Notes: a model not told the origin generated them from the letters alone. 64,000 nucleotides of DNA from Theropithecus gelada (GCF_003255815.1 NC_037669.1:134401658-134465657), one strand, 5' to 3'; positions 11,031 through 22,298 are shown, numbered from the stretch's first letter. Numbers and translations are program-made.

Positions 11031-11460
11031 CTACACCAGTTGCAATTGTATTAGGCTGCTGGTAACAGGAACCCACATACAGGGCTTTGAATACTGTTTT
11101 TTCAGCTATCAGGAAGTCCGGGGATAGATGATGCAGGCCTGTGTAGTAGCTATGCAATGTCAGCACCTCTCAGTCTCCTAGTACTTTGCTCTGCTGCTCT
11201 TGGTACTGACTTCTTCTTCATGCTTGCTGTGTCATGGCTGCAAAGTGGTTGCTGCATCTCCAGGATTCACATCCACATTCTGGCAGTCTCAAATGAAGGC
11301 TAGAAAATTGATTAATTTGGTTGGGCACTTTATCTCCCAAGGAAGATGGTTGTCCATCAGCTGACAAGATGACCCATTACTTTTAAATAAACATCAGATA
11401 ATCAGAGACCAAAATGTGGGAGGGGAATAACATTTAGTCTTTGGTGCTTCAAATTACCAT
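11030..11460. repeat. Unclassified ancient interspersed repeat
   Basis: Text such as 'tcatgcttgctgtgtcatgg', 'gctgcatctccaggattcac' and 'tccacattctggcag' resembles a recurrent mammalian repeat with 'catggctgcaagatggctgc'-style sequence. I cannot name the family. Confidence 0.35.
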
Positions 11461-11759
11461 GGAATCAATTTACACTGAGTCCCACAAAATGCTTAAGAGT
11501 TCTTCAAATACGCTGATAAGTGCTCTTTAAATCAGACACTTTCAGATATTTGGAGGAATGGCAGCAAGCTTTAGCTGTTTTCTAAAAATCTGACTGACTC
11601 TAAGATCTAGTTACCTTGTGCCATCCACAAGGGCTATCCACCTGAATTCAGCTGCCATACTGAAAACTCAACTTGAAAGAGTATGACCTGGATTAAATTT
11701 CTCTCTACTCTAAAGGAAGTAGGGACGGGGACAAACTTACATTAAGTTTCGGTAGATAT

Positions 11760-12170
11760 TATAAATTGCCTCTCCAATGGCCATCTCCATTCCTTTTTCC
11801 CTAATCCCAGTCTGTTCCATTACTGAATTAAAGATAGCTTAATGTGTGCAGGTCTCTACCCAAACTCCAAGGAATGAGGTAGGAGGGGTGTAAATCAGTC
11901 ATGGCAAATTCCCTACCACTGGATAATAACTGATCTACTGAGGGAGGGGAGGGTGTTGCCCAGTTCTGGCCAGTGAGGAGTAAGGGAAATTTTCTTGTGG
12001 TGGTAGTGGTTGTGAGGGAGGGGGTAGTTTATTGCTTTAATAAACAAAAACTCTTAAGAAGGAGGTCCTGTTTCTTCTGGCCATGAAGGCAGATGTGGCC
12101 ATCTTGAAAGACATCAGTCATAGCACAGTTGATTTGCTGAGCCAATCCCGGCATCTCCCTAACTCTGGAT
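11760..12170. repeat. Possible unclassified ancient repeat
   Basis: Contains 'tggccagtgaggagtaag' and 'cttctggccatgaaggcaga', 'gatgtggccatcttgaaaga', wording common to old mammalian repeats. Boundaries and family are uncertain. Confidence 0.3.
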
Positions 12171-12174
12171 TTCT

Positions 12175-13790
12175 TACAATGTGGTAAGAGTATACCCCCA
12201 TTTAAAATATTGGAGTTGATACCCCATAAATATATATAATTGTTTGTAATTAAAAATAAAACTTTTTTTAAAATTGGAGTTGGGTTTTTTCCTTTCCTTT
12301 CTATTACTTGCAGCCAAACACAGTTCTAACCTATACACATACTCTATATCAGGCACTTGGGGCTTTTTCTTATCAAGTTCTACACTTTGTGACTGTGTAC
12401 TTGACTTCAGTGTCCAATTCTGTCCAACACGGCTAATAAAAGCACTTACCTCACTGATGGAGGTGAGGGTGAAACAAGCAGTCCATGCAAAGGGCTCATT
12501 GCTCATCCTGTCACACTGGAAGCTGTCAGAAAGTGTTAGCTGCCACTATTATTCAAAAGCATTTGTTTTTAAAATATTTTAAGAACTGTGTGAGGCTGGT
12601 TGATGGAAAAAGGAAAAGGAGCAAAAAAATCAGCAATGGAACTGCTGTAGGCAAGAAGACATGGCGGCTGGAAATGTGGATTAGAAAACACCATAAGCCT
12701 GGAACAGCTACAAAACCTGACTTGAAAGGGCCTGGGAGGAAATGAGGGAGCAGAACAGTAGAACCAAGGGAGATATTTGCACTGTGAGCGTGTCAGACTG
12801 TGCTGCAAAATTGCAAAATAAGCAACAGAGGACATACACATATGATTAAGGGTTTGATGGGGATGGGATCATAGACAAATGGATTATTGCATTCAGTTCA
12901 AACTTGGGACAAATGCATGAATATTTTTGCTATACTTTTATATCAAAGAGTTCTGTGCATAGTTGTTAGAATGTAATATGTGCTAAAATAAAATGAGAAA
13001 GAAAAAAACAAAAACAAGACACAGACAAAGAGAGAAAGGAGGCCAAGTGTGACATGAAAGGCATGACTCTTGGCATCAGCAGGGTGGAAAGAAGGTCCCC
13101 TGGAGCTTGTGGATCACTGTTTATGGGTATTCTGTTCTGCCAATAGTTAGGGTTAACCCTCCTTGACTGGAATTGCTCACTGAGAAATGCTGCCTCACCT
13201 CCAGATTCTCACACAAGATGCAATGCAACATCACAAATGCATCTTTTCCAATCTTAGCTCATCCCCTTCAACCAGAGAGCAGAAAGTGTGTTCATCTTAA
13301 AGATAGTTCAGCAAAGTCCTCTTGCCCCAGTGGAAAGAATTCAGATAATAATGATGGCCCTTTTCATTTTAGGGCTCTCAGCATAAACACCCAGAAGATC
13401 TCAGACACAAATCACTAGTGCTACCAATCCAGGCAACTGGAACCTACCCCATTTCTGAGCTGTCTTGGGCACAAAGCACAGTGGGTATTTCGGCTGGCTG
13501 TATATACCAATCACATTTCACATTAGAAATCCTCAAGAAAAGCTATTCTCTTGGAACTGAGAGTCCTGTATAAGTGTTTACATGTTTTTTAGTCTACTTC
13601 ATACGTTTGTTCAATGGAAGAACTCCTGTTATCACTAAATATTCCTTAGCCTGTATATAATGATCTGAAGTTGTTAGTTTCTTCCTTTTGTTCCTAATCA
13701 CTCCCTGAAAACAAACATGACTTTATGAGACTGTTGTAGGCCAGGAATATTTCATTTGGCTGAAATGAACCCAGCTTTTATATATAGCAA
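12175..13790. other. Unique sequence, no gene found
   Basis: Contains overlapping open frames of 81-110 codons on both strands near 12174-12841 and 13173-13418. None shows a recognisable domain. A purine-rich patch lies at 12960-13050. Confidence 0.45.
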
Positions 13791-13792
13791 CA

Positions 13793-13853
13793 TGAGTGTG
13801 TGCATGTCTATGTGCTTGTGTATACATGTATGTGTGCATGTATGTGAGTGTCC
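13793..13853 (+). repeat. TG-rich low-complexity tract
   Basis: Impure (tg)n with interspersed 'catgt' units, for example 'tatacatgtatgtgtgcatg'. Confidence 0.75.
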
Positions 13854-13859
13854 AGCTGT

Positions 13860-14135
13860 CCATCTTCTCTCACCTGGCTTATTACTGTAGTGTAGGGTGT
13901 CCTTGACTCTGTTCTTCCCCTGCAAATCTATCCTTCACACTGTAGTCAGAATGAGCTTTCTAAAATGTAAATCTTTGTACTTGTCTTTTCCTTGTTTAGA
14001 GCCCTTCAAAGTCTTGTCACAGGTTAAAGTCCTAGCTCCAGAACAAGGCTTGTCAGTCAAATGACCTTCACCCTGGATTTCCTGGGATAGTATGATTTGT
14101 GCCTCTTGTCCCAGTATACTTACTAACAGCATCTT
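13860..14135 (+). mobile_element. L2 LINE, middle of 3' region
   Basis: Matches the L2 segment upstream of its 3' end: 'ggcttattactgtagtgtag', 'tatccttcacactgtagtca', 'gaatgagctttctaaaatgt', 'agcccttcaaagtcttgtca'. It is collinear with more 3' L2 sequence in the right arm of IR-2 (about 14600-14790), so both belong to one original insertion split by the inverted copy. Confidence 0.75.
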
Positions 14136-14284
14136 CTTTCACTTTCAAAAGTGTTTAGATTTAGAAGCTATATATGATAGAATATAAATTATGTGGGCAC
14201 CCTATTTATAAGGCCACAAATTCTCTAGTCTTAGTTTTCCTCACTCCACCTTTCTATTCTGTGCTCCAGATGGTAGAATCTGCG

Positions 14285-14484
14285 CCACAGCAGGCAATCT
14301 CAAGATGGTGTGACAAGCTAAGGTAAGGGAAGTTGAGGGTACCAGGGAAGGCCAAAGAAGGAGGACCTCACCCTGATAGAATTGGGGATATAGGAAGGTT
14401 TTCCAGAGTAAATAACTTCTGGAGATGAGCAGGCATTAGCCAAGAGAATGGATTTGGAGGAAAAATGGTTTAGGCAGAAAAAAA
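14285..14484 (-). repeat. Left arm of inverted repeat IR-2 (inverted L2 copy)
   Basis: Reverse complement of 14597-14784. Long shared blocks include 'cttgtcacaccatcttgaga', 'ttgcctgctgtgg', 'tccttctttggccttccctg' and 'atgcctgctcatctcc' against 'attcctgctcatctcc'. Inner halves differ by small indels. It ends inward at an 18-A run (14478-14495). Because the upstream L2 continues into the right arm, this is probably the added copy. Confidence 0.88.
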
Positions 14485-14596
14485 AAAAAAAAAAATCATG
14501 TACAATGGGTCCCAGGCAAGAATCCAACCATGCAAACCACTTTGAGATCTCTGAATTTGCCATATTTCCTCTTGCTGCGGACCCACTATGCATGAA

Positions 14597-14784
14597 TTTT
14601 TTCCTGCCTAAAACATTTTTCCTCCTCCAACTCCAATCACTTGACTAATTCCTGCTCATCTCCGGAAGTCACTTCCTATATCCATAATTCTGTCAGGGTC
14701 AGGTCCTCCTTCTTTGGCCTTCCCTGGTACCCTAAACTTTCCTTACCTCAGCTTGTCACACCATCTTGAGATTGCCTGCTGTGG
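14597..14784 (+). repeat. Right arm of inverted repeat IR-2 (L2-derived)
   Basis: L2-like text in plus orientation ('ttcctcctccaactccaat', 'actaattcctgctcatctcc', 'ggtcctccttctttggcctt', 'atcttgagattgcctgctgt'). Pairs with 14285-14484 across a spacer of roughly 110 bp. In the outer 115 bp the arms are about 90% identical by eye, far too close for two independent L2 copies. Confidence 0.88.
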
Positions 14785-14829
14785 AACATATTTGATTATT
14801 CTGCTCAGTTAATAACTTCCTTCCCCAAA

Positions 14830-15216
14830 AGGGTTATATATTACTGCCTGTTACCATGCAACTTGCAAGGTTTCATGGAGTATCCTTGCCTGCCCCAATG
14901 ATAATGGGCTTGGCTGTATGACTTGTTGTAGCCAATAGAAGAGAATGCAATGTACCTTAGGACTGATGGATGTCCTATAAGCCTTGGTGTGTTCTCACCA
15001 GAGTTTTTTCCTCTCCTTGTCCAAGGAAACAGCATATTCCATGTAAAGGTTTCTTGATCAGCCTGAATTTCAGAATGAAAAGACATGTGGGCAAAGTCAT
15101 AACCAGCATCATAAAACATGAATGAACGAAAATCAGTTGTAGGTGTAAGACAACTGAGATTTGGGGGTTGTTGCTGCAGGATACCCAATAACCCAGCAAA
15201 GGCTGACTGTTCTGTA
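14830..15216 (+). repeat. Unclassified ancient repeat, L1M-like 3' end text
   Basis: Contains 'cttggctgtatgacttgttg', 'tagccaatagaagagaatgc' and, near the end, 'caactgagatttgggggttg' with 'ttgctgcaggatacccaata'. These resemble a widespread mammalian 3' motif ('ccactgagatttgggggttg'). Family not named. It ends where the collapsed Alu begins. Confidence 0.5.
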
Positions 15217-15223
15217 TAATTTC

Positions 15224-15288
15224 TTTTTTTTTTTTTTTTTTTTTTTTTNCTGTAATTACAGGCATGAGCCACCGCGAAGAGCCCATAG
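15224..15288 (-). mobile_element. Collapsed Alu remnant with an undetermined base
   Basis: A run of 25 T (15224-15248), a single N at 15249, then 'ttacaggcatgagccaccgc', the extreme 5' end of an inverted Alu. The 250 or so bases expected between tail and 5' end are absent. The N most likely marks an assembly join rather than one unread base. Confidence 0.8.
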
Positions 15289-15315
15289 TTATTTCTTAAA
15301 GACCTGTCAGTGAAA

Positions 15316-15616
15316 TTTTTTTTTTTTTTTTTTGAGACGGAGTCTAGCTTTGTCGCCCAGGCTGGAGTGCAGTGGCCAGATCTCAGCTCACTGCAAGCTC
15401 CGCCTCCCGGGTTTACACCGTTCTCCTGGCTCAGCCTCCCGAGTAGCTGGGACTACAGGCGCCTGCCACCTCGCCCGGCTAGTTTTTTGTATTTTTTTAG
15501 TAGAGACGGGGTTTCACCATGTTAACCAGGATGGTCTCGATCTCCTGACCTTGTGATCCGCCCGTCTCGGCCTCCCAAAGTGCTGGGATTACAGGCTTGA
15601 GCCACCGCGCCCGGCC
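15316..15616 (-). mobile_element. AluYR-type SINE, full length
   Basis: Minus-strand Alu with an 18-T tail (15316-15333), 'gagacggagtctagctttgt', 'gtgcagtggccagatctcag', 'gcctgccacctcgcccggct' and the end 'ttgagccaccgcgcccggcc'. The ggccagatctc and ggcttgag positions are those of Old World monkey AluY lineages. Only a short flanking match (aattt) is visible as a target duplication. Overlapping open frames of 71-74 codons here are Alu-derived. Confidence 0.93.
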
Positions 15617-16479
15617 AATTTCTTTTTATTTCTTGGTACAGTAAACAGCCTGAGGTCAGAGAGCACATCTACCTAATCCACCCTTATGTCAACAGTTCCT
15701 AGATCAGCACTCAGAAGCGAACATTCCTCATTAAGTTTTGTTCAACAGAAGTACAGATGTGTGGATTTTGCTTTCTTGACTCTAGATTAAATAACAATTT
15801 TGGCAAGGTCTAGATTGGTTACATCTTTGGGGAACATTATACTTCTCACACAACATTCCCATTTACTATTTAATTTGATTTTCACACACAGGTAGGTAAA
15901 AACAAGAGAACTGATATCAGAGAGACTTTTACTTCTAAGCGTACACAGCTCTTTAGTAACAAAGAAAGAATGGAAGCTTTTACTTTCTGGTGCTCAGTTC
16001 TAGGTTCTTTCCCATCCTACCCTTGAGCCCAATCTTAGAGAAAACAGAAAATAATTATTCCTCTTTACCCAAAGCCCTCTTGGTGTCTGCTTTTTATCTG
16101 CTCACCATGACCACTCCTATCTGCTCACCATGACGACTCCCACTCTTAGATACACTGACACCCATCATCTTCTTTCTTTGGGATTAAGGGGCGCAGTTAG
16201 CCAAAATGTCTTCTCTGTTTTGAAAAGAGACCATTTAAAGAGCAGAAAGAGAGAATCACCCAAATTTAGTTCCTGTCTGATCTTTGTAGATTTCAGGTAC
16301 AAATTCTGGGCTCCCACAGAGTAAATGAGGTTTTTTGTTCTACATAAAGGTTGTGTTCAAGAGAACAGGCTCCAGTCTGCCTCACCAACCCAAATTCTCT
16401 TAAAATTTCAGTAAAGGGTCTCTCTTATTTTGGGTGGTTTATTTAAGTCAAAGCTGATGCTTAAGTGTCACATCTTCCT
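15617..16479. other. Unique sequence, no feature seen
   Basis: No repeat or gene recognised. A short imperfect duplication around 'tctgctcaccatgac' occurs at about 16097-16112 and 16120-16134. Confidence 0.5.
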
Positions 16480-16550
16480 ACAGCAACAAATATTTATTGA
16501 TCACCTCTATGCATAAGGCATTGTGCTAGAGGGAGTCAAGTTAATTTGAA
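16480..16550 (-). mobile_element. L2/MIR-type 3' end fragment
   Basis: 'caacaaatatttattgatca' followed by 'cctctatgcataaggcattg' and 'tgctag' is the inverted 3' end shared by L2 elements. Confidence 0.6.
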
Positions 16551-16635
16551 GTGCTTCCTAATTGCCCTCTGGGTGGCTGAGGTTAAGGTGATTCTTAATC
16601 AAAACCTTTGCATCTGTCTTTACTGAGAAAAACGT

Positions 16636-16815
16636 AAGGGCAGTTCTTCTCTAGTTGGCTGCACATTAAAATCACCTGGTGAGCTTTTAAAAATAATAGT
16701 GCCTGAATCCCACCTCCTGAGTTCTCATTTAATTGGCCTGGGATGTGGCCTGGACATTGGAATTTTTTTAAAGTTCAGCAAGTGGATCTTATATACCGCC
16801 AAGGTTGCAAACTGC
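16636..16815 (+). mobile_element. MER5A (hAT-Charlie) DNA transposon
   Basis: Landmarks in order: 'cagttcttctctagttggct', 'attaaaatcacctggtgagc', 'tgcctgaatcccacctcctg', 'tggacattggaattttt'. This is the small non-autonomous MER5A type. Ends are worn. Confidence 0.8.
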
Positions 16816-17142
16816 TGCATTCAAGAGAGTCCCACTCCCACATTTCCTCTTATATAGTAGTGATCAGAATCATCAGCTCAAACAATGTTAAATTCCAAGA
16901 TCCTTCTGACCTAACTCACTAGTTGGATTTGAGACAGGGTGGTGGGGTGGAAAGAGACCCCACAGAGGTGGCCAAGAGATCTGGGCTCCAGATAGGGCTC
17001 TCTTCTACTGCTCCACAGAAATGTGACTCTTTTAGACTTAAATGCCCTGGATCTGAGCTTTCTGGCCTGAAAAAATGAAGGAATTAGACTAGATGGGTGT
17101 TTTCCAAACTTTTATTATCAGTGACTACCTTTTAAGCCCCCT

Positions 17143-17559
17143 GGATGTAGTTTGGATCTGTGTCCCCACTCAAACCTCATGCTGAATTGTAATCCCCATT
17201 GTTGGAGGTGGGGCTTAGTGGAAGGTGATTGGATCATGGGGGTGGCTTTCTCATGAATGGTTTATACCATCCCCTTGGTGCTGTTTCTCACGATGGCGAG
17301 CAAGTTCTCACGAGACCTGGTTGTTTAAAAGTGTGGCATCCCCCCTCTCTCTCTCTCGTTCTTGCTTTCACTGTGTGATGTGCCTGCACCCACTTTGCCT
17401 TCCAGCATGATTGTAGGCTTCCTGAGGCCTCCCCAGAAGCAGATGCTGCTATGCTTTCTGTACAGCCTGCAGAACTGTGAGGCAATTACACCTCTTTTCT
17501 TTATAACTTACCCAGTCTCTGGTACTTCTTTATTGCAATCTAACAATGTCCTAACACAG
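17143..17559 (+). mobile_element. ERVL-MaLR LTR, MST-like
   Basis: Landmarks: 'gttggaggtggggcttagtg', 'ggatcatgggggtggctttc', 'gttctcacgagacctggttg', 'catgattgtaggcttcctga', 'ggcctccccagaagcagatg', 'acagcctgcagaactgtgag', 'cttacccagtctctggta', ending 'tcctaacaca'. About 417 bp, a complete solo LTR of the MSTA/MSTB type. No clear target duplication seen. Confidence 0.88.
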
Positions 17560-19154
17560 CCTTCTTCCCAAATGGATATATATATATTTTTAAAAATCTA
17601 CATCTATCAAATTTCATTTGTGTTAATTAACATCCCCCCCAATTAAATAAATTGAAGATACTGTCAGAGGTTTAAAGAAGGGACCTGGTGCTTAAATCCT
17701 TCTACAGATTACTTTTCTTTGCCATATTTTGACTAATCCTGTGTAAATGCAAAGTACTAAGTTGAGTGGGCATCAAATACTATCCTTTATCTATCTTAGA
17801 AAACAGTTGAGAGGCTCACTGGGTGCTGGGAATGGTGGGGCCATTCTCACTTGCCACCTCCACTGCCACTCCAGCCTTGGCCAGTGACCTTCAGGGTAGC
17901 CAGAGGACAATGAGACTGCTCAATGCACCTCTTGGAGTAAGCATAGGCAGCTCCAGAAGGAAGCTGTGACAAGAGATCCAGCCTTCAGTGAGACAACATT
18001 TAATGCACCATCCCTGCTCGATAGAGAGATGAGGCCCGGGAACATCAGGCCACCCTCGTCAAGCAGATTTCTCTCTCTCATCTCTTTTTGTGAAGAGGGT
18101 TAAGTAAGGGAATGGAAGGAGGGGTGGAAGCTGCCTCCACAGCTTTCTGTAGGAGAGTTGAAGTTAGCAGAAGTTTTTTTCCTGAGGACTGATGGACGAA
18201 TCCAAGAAGAAAAAAAGAATGGACTCTGATAATCTGATAATCTGATAATCCCTGCCCATCAGATTCTCTGATTAATGTAAAATTGCTAGTGTTATTATTG
18301 AACAAACAATGTTTAAGCCTAAAGCAAGGAAAACTGGTATATTAGCTCCTGTGTTTTTATTAGGGATAAATGTTGCTTGTTGTTAAGCTTATTCAAAAAC
18401 ACTAAAAGTAGCTTATAGATCCCATGACTGGCTTTAAAATTAGGGGATGGAAACTGGTGGTTGAGACTCCTGAATTAGATAGTTCTAAGATTCTTTTAAC
18501 ACTAAAAATCCAAAAATTCTGTCATTTAAAAACTCATATAGAACAAAGTGTTTAAAAAAACTTTTTGTTGGTGTCAAAAAGGAATCAATATTAAATAAAA
18601 AATATAGAATTTTGTTTTAACCAATACATATACTTTGAAAGTGCTCAAAACCAATTTATGGGATAATGGGAGGTAACTTTTTAGGAACTTAAACTGCAGT
18701 GTGTATTGTTTTAGACAGACCACTCAGACAATCCTAGGTATGTGGAGAAAGTATTCTGTTTTAGCCAAAATTCTTTTGTCAACTCATCTTAAGCAACTGG
18801 AGTGGATGTTGAAAAAACAAAAATATGCATAAAATAATACTTTCTTATACTATGTTAACTTTTGTTACTTAATGGCTAATTATTTCATTTGATGAGTATC
18901 AATGGTTCCTGCTTCCCTCAAACCTTATCTTATCTGTTGCCTTTTAATTACTATGAGACTTCACTATTTCACTTCTTCCTGAGAAGTAAGAGTAAAAATC
19001 TCAAAAGAGACTAAATGAATCCACGTTGATATTCATGAACATCTCTATAGTGAGTGTGCCTGGCAGGTAAAGCACATGTGTGGTGGTGAAGCAGGGCTGA
19101 CAAGTCAATTTTCCAGCCATGCTTTACCTCTCTTCTCACTCAAACGTCCCTGTT
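17560..19154. other. Unique sequence with a short 8-bp tandem repeat
   Basis: No gene or named repeat. Three copies of tctgataa lie at 18225-18248. AT-rich from about 18300 onward. Confidence 0.5.
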
Positions 19155-19345
19155 CACACGTGCAGGGAATCACTCCTTCATACTACATGACCAAACCACA
19201 GCTGATCAGACCAAGGGTAGGTGGCTAACTTAAGGGCAACCAAAACGTTGGTTGGGTTCAGCCAGATTTTTCCTTACAATTTGAATAAACAGATTCAGAT
19301 ACAGTAATTAAAGAGATGGTGTGCCTGAGATCTCAAGAGTCACAG
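19155..19345. repeat. Possible unclassified ancient repeat
   Basis: Text such as 'cagctgatcagaccaagggt' and 'gttgggttcagccagatttt' recalls an old repeat with 'gctgggccaatcagat'-type sequence. Weak support. Confidence 0.25.
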
Positions 19346-19929
19346 ACTCAAGGCCAAGTTGACTCCGGCCTAAGTGTGAGCTGAAGTCATGAGGAAGCAA
19401 AAACTATAAGCCCTGCAGACAAAGGCAGTCTGCAGGAGAATGGACCTTCTGCAGGGAAAAGCAAAAATGAGAGACTGTGTAGACCAAGAAAGAAGCAAGA
19501 GCTGTAAACTAAAGACTTAACAGTCCAGCTAAACTTAGTGTAACTTAGCTCTATGTGATTACTCTTAATCTATATCATTTCCATAGCTCTTTTTAAAAAA
19601 GTGAAGCTCACTTAAACCAGTTGCTGTCCCTTGTAACCAAAGTACCTTTGTTAAAATGTCTAGTGGGGAAGAGATTCTGTTACCTCTGTTGCAGTGAGAG
19701 AATTATCTAGGGTTTCAGCATATAGCTTTCTTACCCTTCCTTGTACCTGCTGCCTGTATCCTCTGTTGTTTCAGACAAGTAAGGATGGGCTTAGGCAAAA
19801 CATACCAACCTGTTTCTCCATAAAACTATTATAAAGAAATGAGAAAAATATTTTTATTTCATTATCTGATGAGTTAATAAGGTTTCTCCAACACATAGGT
19901 AGCTATGCCTGGCTCACCCACAGGTCACA
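19346..19929. other. Unique sequence with one perfect hairpin
   Basis: A 9-bp perfect stem (cctgcagac/gtctgcagg) with a 7-base loop lies at 19412-19436. No gene seen. Confidence 0.5.
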
Positions 19930-20035
19930 TGATTCAGCAAATGTTTAACAATCCACTATGTGCTCAGAATATAAAATAAATAAGAAAATACTTCATGCCT
20001 AGAGGAGTGTGTAGTCTGAGAAGACACACATATTC
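19930..20035 (-). mobile_element. L2-type fragment, minus strand
   Basis: 'cagcaaatgtttaacaatcc', 'actatgtgctcagaatataa' and 'tgtgtagtctgagaagacac' follow the inverted L2 3' end. Strongly diverged. Confidence 0.5.
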
Positions 20036-21766
20036 TATTAGCTATTATAGTCATCAAAATCATTCCTCACACTTTCATTTAATCTCATTATGCATCCTAT
20101 AAGTGATTTGTGGAAAGTCCTATTGGAATGCAGAGGCCTGTATGGGTCATTCCGGTTGAGGAGTTGAGGAAAACTTCACAGAAATGATAAGAAGTGATTT
20201 AAACTATGTCCGGTGTATCATGTTTTCCAAAGTGTGCTCTGTGGAACACTAGTTGCATGAAATATAATCATGTATAAATAGACAGATGGATGGATGGATG
20301 GATAGGCAGACAAATAGATCCATGAACAAATAAGCTTCAAAAGTTCTAGGCTTAACAAAGTTTACAATTTCTTTACTGTAGGCCTTCTCAGGAAGGGTCC
20401 TCAATATTTGAATCTGAATTTTGAATTTCCAAGAAAGACATATAACATTGACCAAATTATTGGTTTACAAGACTCTTTTCCTTTGAGCCTTTTGCAAGAA
20501 GCAGTATTTTGCAAGCCAGATTTAAAAAAATGAATTTTGCCCATTTCTTCTTATTTCTTACTCCTGTTATTTAGAATAGTTAGAATGATGATCATTATGC
20601 AGTCATGATGACATTTTTAATATCATCATTTAATAAGACTACATAGACAAAACTTGTTTACAGATTCCCAAAATGATCTATCAATAGTTCTTCAAAAAAT
20701 TTGTTTTATTTTAATAAAAAATTGATCCAATCTGACTTAAATATAAAGAAAGCTTCCACAGGTTTTTGGATAGTCCTTTATGAAGTTGCTGAAACTTTAT
20801 GAAAATCCTTTCAAGAACATCAGGCAAGAAGTGAGGTCCAATAAGCCTTGGAGATTCTGGGACATGTCAGTGTGCCGAAGTGTTGTAGCCTGGATTACAC
20901 ATGCCTCATTGCCTACCCTTACAGTCAGGTTGCCATTAGCATTCTGGGGTTATTCCCATGATCACACAACTGGCTTCAGCTTCCCGCATCTTGGGTGATA
21001 TTTATTCAACACAGATGAGAGAAAGTTCTTTCTCTCAGAGCCAATAGCAATTCAAAGCCCTGACTGTCTTGTGTCTCAGCACGTTTAAATCCAGCTGTTT
21101 AATCTGGATATTTAGTGCTTTTCACTATTGTGTTTGTTTTTCTTCTTGCTAATTTGTAAGAGATGAAATGACCTCCTCAAAAGCCTTTATTTGAGGGCTC
21201 ATTACAATTCTAGGAAGTCTTTCATTTGCTTGTTCCTTCACAGGCATTAATTTGCATGGTCCATCATAATAAGAGAGTTAAGGAAAACATGGAACTCTTC
21301 AACACAGCATTTCACTACCAACCATTGTTACTGCACAGACCAAATCAACTATGTGGGCCCATGACGCCATGGGCCAACAGTTTGTGTGTCTCTCCTGCCA
21401 TATTTTATGTCAGTTATTAAAGAGAACACTACACTCTGGAAAATCACTTATTATGACAGTCTTTTCCCCTTACACTGAATAAAAACGGGGAGAAAATGGT
21501 TAACAAGTAAACTTCTGTAGGAGTCTCCTTGGTAATTTGATTCTGATGAAACTTGACTGTTTTTACTTTATAGTTTTCAGATCTTTCATAAGTTGGCCAT
21601 AGCTACTACAGCAGTCAGTTTTTCCCATTGGAAAATTGAAAAACACGATTCTTTGACACCTGAACAGTTTTGCCTCCCTGTAAGTTAGGAGTTTTCTTTC
21701 CAAGATTGCTAATTCGCTCTTCCTCATGACGTCTTACTCTTCTTTTATAATCTCTTCTTCTTGTTT
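20036..21766. other. Unique sequence with a GGAT microsatellite
   Basis: A short (ggat)n tract lies at 20283-20303. Otherwise no recognisable gene or repeat. Confidence 0.5.
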
Positions 21767-21807
21767 CACAGATGCAATTCTTTTTGTTGTTTCACAGATG
21801 CAATTCT
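21767..21807. repeat. Tandemly duplicated Alu target site
   Basis: cacagatgcaattct occurs at 21767-21781 and 21793-21807, 26 bp apart. A third copy follows the Alu at 22109-22123. The second and third are the normal target duplication; the first is extra. Confidence 0.9.
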
Positions 21808-22108
21808 CTTTTTTTTCTTTTATTTTCAAGACGTATTCTCGCTCTGTCACCCAGGCTGGAGTGCAGTGGTGTGATCTCGGCTCAGTGCAAGCTCCACCTC
21901 CCGGGTTCACACCATTCTCCTGCCTCAGCCTCCCTAGTAGCTGGGACTACAGGTGCCCGCCACCACACCTGGCTAATTTTTTGTATTTTTAGTAGAGACG
22001 GGGTTTCACCGTTTTGGCCAGGATAATCTCGATCTCCTGACCTCGTGACCCACCAGCCTCAGCCTCCCAAAGTGCTGGGATTACAGGTGTGAGCCACCAC
22101 GCCCGGCC
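21808..22108 (-). mobile_element. AluY SINE, full length
   Basis: Inverted Alu with diagnostic 'aagctccacctcccgggttc', 'acaccattctcctgcctcag', 'gacggggtttcaccg' and the end 'gccaccacgcccggcc'. Perfect 15-bp target duplication cacagatgcaattct on both sides. The T-rich tail is partly degraded. Open frames of 84-88 codons here are Alu-derived. Confidence 0.93.
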
Positions 22109-22298
22109 CACAGATGCAATTCTTTCTTTATCTCACTGGAGATTTTTAATCTAATTATTTTAAATTTCTCTTCTAACTGCTTTAGCTGTGTTTCTTTCTA
22201 TGTAGTTTTTTTTAACTTAATGTTTTGTGTTTATCCCCCTCTTTCCTTTCATGACACTGACTTTCCTCAAATGCTGATGCCTCTTGGTTGTGCACCCT

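Noticed and set aside
13147..13160. ttagggttaaccct, an apparent inverted telomere hexamer
   Set aside because: Only one unit on each side; a 12-bp palindrome with no flanking telomeric repeats.
14841..15272. 143-codon minus-strand open frame
   Set aside because: It crosses the N and the T run (a lysine tract), starts in Alu sequence and then runs through an old repeat. An assembly artefact plus repeat.
21767..22123. Regularly spaced 15-bp repeats that might suggest a CRISPR-like array
   Set aside because: They are an Alu target duplication plus one tandem copy; this is primate DNA and spacing is explained by the Alu.
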